DNA of 64,000 nt from Thalassobaculum_A sp040219215 (GTDB lineage Bacteria; Pseudomonadota; Alphaproteobacteria; Thalassobaculales; Thalassobaculaceae), in the NCBI RefSeq assembly GCF_040219215.1, contig NZ_JAVJSX010000005.1:1-64000 (forward strand), in the 5' to 3' direction. The stretch's first letter is position 1, and the number at the start of each line of letters is the position of its first letter. Shown piece after piece: positions 62,085 through 64,000 of this stretch. A program made the translations under genes and the position numbers. Below the pieces are notes generated by a model. That model was not told where the DNA came from. It made no database searches and saw nothing but the letters and a program-made list of their open reading frames with translations.

Positions 62085-64000
62085 TTACTCGGCCGTCGTT
62101 TCCTGCCGCACCGAGTCGAGGGTCCGGGCGATTTCCTTCAGCTCGAAACACTCGATACGATCGCCCTGGCGGATGTCGTCGTAGTTCTCGAACGCCATGC
62201 CGCACTCGTAACCCTCGCGGACCTCGCGGACCTCGTCCTTGAAGCGCTTGAGGGTCTTCAGCGAACCTTCGTGCACCACCACGTCGTCGCGCAGCAGGCG
62301 GACCTTGCAGCCGCGCTTGATGATGCCGTCGGTGACCATGCAGCCGGCGACCTTGCCGACCTTGGTGATGTTGAACACCTCGCGGATCGACGCGTAGCCG
62401 ATGAACTCTTCCCGGATCTCAGGGGCCAGCATGCCGGTGAGCAGGGCTTTGATGTCATCGATCAGGTCGTAGATGATCGAGTAGTAGCGGATCTCCAGCG
62501 ACTCGCGCCGTGCCATCTCGCGAGCCTGCGGGTTGGCGCGGACGTTGAAGCCGACGATCAGGCCGTTCGACGCCTTGGCGAGGCTGATGTCGGATTCGTT
62601 GATCGGGCCGACCGCGCCGTGAAGGATCCGCGGCTTGACGACCGAGGTCTCCAGCTTCTCCATGGTTGCCTTGATGGCTTCGTAGGAACCGTGCACGTCG
62701 GTCTTGATGACCAGCGACAATTCCTGCGCCTGCCCGGCCTGGATCGCCGACAGCATCTGCTCGACCGTACCGCGGGCGCCGGCGGTCGCCTGCTTCTCGC
62801 GGATCACGCGCTGGCGATAGTCGGCGATCTCTCGGGCCCGGCTCTCGTTCTCGACCACCACGAACTCATCGCCGGCGGTGGGGGTACCCTGCAGGCCCAG
62901 AACCTCGACCGGAACCGTCGGCCCGGCGCTGTCGGTCTGCTGGCCGCGATCATCGACCAGGGCGCGCACCCGGCCCCATTCGGCGCCGGCGACGAACACG
63001 TCGCCCAGCTTCACGGTGCCGCGCTGGACCAGCACGGTGGCAACGCTGCCGCGGCCGCGCTCGACCTTGGCCTCAACCACCACGCCTTCGGCGGGACGGG
63101 TCGGGTTGGCCTTGAGTTCCAGGACCTCGGCCTGAAGCATGACCGCTTCGAGCAGGGTGTCGAGACCCTGCTTGGTCTTGGCCGATACGTCGACGATCTG
63201 GATGTCGCCGCCCATTTCCTCGACCACGAGATCGTGCTGCAGCAGTTCCTGGCGAACCCGCGCCGGATCGGAGTCCGGCTTGTCGATCTTGTTGCAGGCC
63301 ACGATGATCGGGACCTTCGCGGCCTTGGCGTGACGGATCGCTTCGATCGTCTGCGCCATGATGCCGTCGTCGGCCGCAACCACCAGGATCACGATGTCCG
63401 TGACGTTGGCGCCGCGCGCCCGCATCTCGGTGAACGCCTCGTGACCCGGGGTGTCGATGAAGGTGATCTTGTCGCCCGACGGGATCTTGATCTGATAGGC
63501 GCCGATGTGCTGCGTGATGCCGCCGGCCTCGCCGCTCACCACGTCGGCGTTGCGGATCGCGTCGAGCAGCGAGGTCTTGCCGTGGTCGACGTGACCCATG
63601 ACGGTGACGACCGGCGAACGCGGCAGCATGCTGGCGGGATCGTCCTCAATGCCGCGCATGCCGAGTTCCACATCGGACTCCGCTACACGCCGAACCCGAT
63701 GGCCGAACTCCTGGACGATCAGTTCCGCCGTGTCGGCGTCGATCGTCTGGTTGATGGTCGCCATCACGCCCATCTTCATCAGCGCCTTGACGACATCGCC
63801 GGCCTTCTCGGCCATGCGATTGGCCAGTTCCTGAACCGTGATCGATTCGGGCACCACCACGTCACGAGAGAATTTGACCTGCTCTTCGTCTTCGTTCTGG
63901 CGCTGGCGCTCCCGCTCGCGGGCTCGCCGGACGGATGCCAGCGACCGGGTCCGCTCGCGATCGTCGAGGGCGGCGGAGATGGTCAGCTTGCCACCGCGAC
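62085..64000 (-). CDS. infB: Translation initiation factor IF-2, 5'-incomplete
   Basis: At least 638 residues in the window; the N-terminal part runs off the edge. The frame is open beyond the GTG/ATG-like codons near 63860 to 64000. Visible order: end of the IF2-associated region (RGGKLTISAALDDRERTRS), IF2-N (ITVQELANRMAEKAGDV), G domain with GHVDHGKTSLLDAI, DTPGHEAF and NKIDKP, then domains II, III and the C-terminal fMet-tRNA binding domain. Upstream genes nusA and rimP would be expected outside the window. Confidence 0.97.
   Translation of the reverse strand, partial: RGGKLTISAALDDRERTRSLASVRRARERERQRQNEDEEQVKFSRDVVVPESITVQELANRMAEKAGDVVKALMKMGVMATINQTIDADTAELIVQEFGHRVRRVAESDVELGMRGIEDDPASMLPRSPVVTVMGHVDHGKTSLLDAIRNADVVSGEAGGITQHIGAYQIKIPSGDKITFIDTPGHEAFTEMRARGANVTDIVILVVAADDGIMAQTIEAIRHAKAAKVPIIVACNKIDKPDSDPARVRQELLQHDLVVEEMGGDIQIVDVSAKTKQGLDTLLEAVMLQAEVLELKANPTRPAEGVVVEAKVERGRGSVATVLVQRGTVKLGDVFVAGAEWGRVRALVDDRGQQTDSAGPTVPVEVLGLQGTPTAGDEFVVVENESRAREIADYRQRVIREKQATAGARGTVEQMLSAIQAGQAQELSLVIKTDVHGSYEAIKATMEKLETSVVKPRILHGAVGPINESDISLAKASNGLIVGFNVRANPQAREMARRESLEIRYYSIIYDLIDDIKALLTGMLAPEIREEFIGYASIREVFNITKVGKVAGCMVTDGIIKRGCKVRLLRDDVVVHEGSLKTLKRFKDEVREVREGYECGMAFENYDDIRQGDRIECFELKEIARTLDSVRQETTAE

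Overview
The window looks like chromosomal DNA from a high-GC alphaproteobacterium, most probably Rhodospirillales in the broad sense. The evidence is gene content and order: infB-rbfA-truB-rpsO-pnp, ffh-rpsP-rimM-trmD-rplS, dapF-mtaB-ftsY, irr next to fabA-fabB-fabI, an MmcB-type repair protein, two PAS_5-type proteins, an alphaproteobacterial CheZ and perfect or near-perfect CtrA boxes. No species can be named from the sequence alone. No integrase, transposase, phage gene or CRISPR array was seen.

Layout. 1-10710 (minus) is one giant RTX calcium-binding surface or secreted protein, cut off at its C-terminus by the window edge. It carries one single-base frameshift near 6126 and strong internal DNA repeats (three 432-nt units; two further modules 717 and about 906 nt apart). 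10890-12949 holds gmhA-hldE for ADP-heptose. 13009-19524 holds a 34-residue membrane peptide, mmcB, a pentapeptide-repeat protein, a Tam-like methyltransferase, an unknown gene divergent from cheZ with two CtrA-type boxes between them, and a membrane protein fused to a spermidine-synthase-like domain.

19612-22249 is the most unusual locus. Two tandem paralogous 63-65 residue peptides have a Tat-like leader and a 12-residue Cys-containing tail. An HPr-kinase-related protein, a PqqD-like protein and a nucleotidyltransferase follow in overlapping frames. No lasso cyclase or leader protease is present. I infer an uncharacterised peptide-modification and export system.

22273-33448 is mixed metabolism: tRNA-Gly, cytochrome c, a CitE-like lyase, frameshifted pdxY, kynA, asd, leuB, leuD and leuC, and an HxlR regulator with a palindromic operator in front of a GFA-family enzyme. 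33542-37333 is ffh-rpsP-rimM-trmD-rplS. A glutathione S-transferase remnant follows it. 38334-45189 includes an Ldh-type dehydrogenase, dapF-RNA ligase-mtaB-ftsY and a 2-hydroxyacid dehydrogenase. 45366-50215 has exported proteins, a HupE-like protein and a rubrerythrin / CCG iron-sulfur protein / DUF3501 set. 51352-57894 holds a TIM-barrel isomerase, irr, fabA-fabB-fabI, a PPOX-fold protein and a glycerophosphodiesterase. 57932-64000 is the infB-rbfA-truB-rpsO-pnp translation and RNA-decay operon, with infB cut at its 5' end.

Limits: families were assigned by reading motifs, with no database search. Start codons were chosen from Shine-Dalgarno sequences and family length, and terminators and operators by eye.
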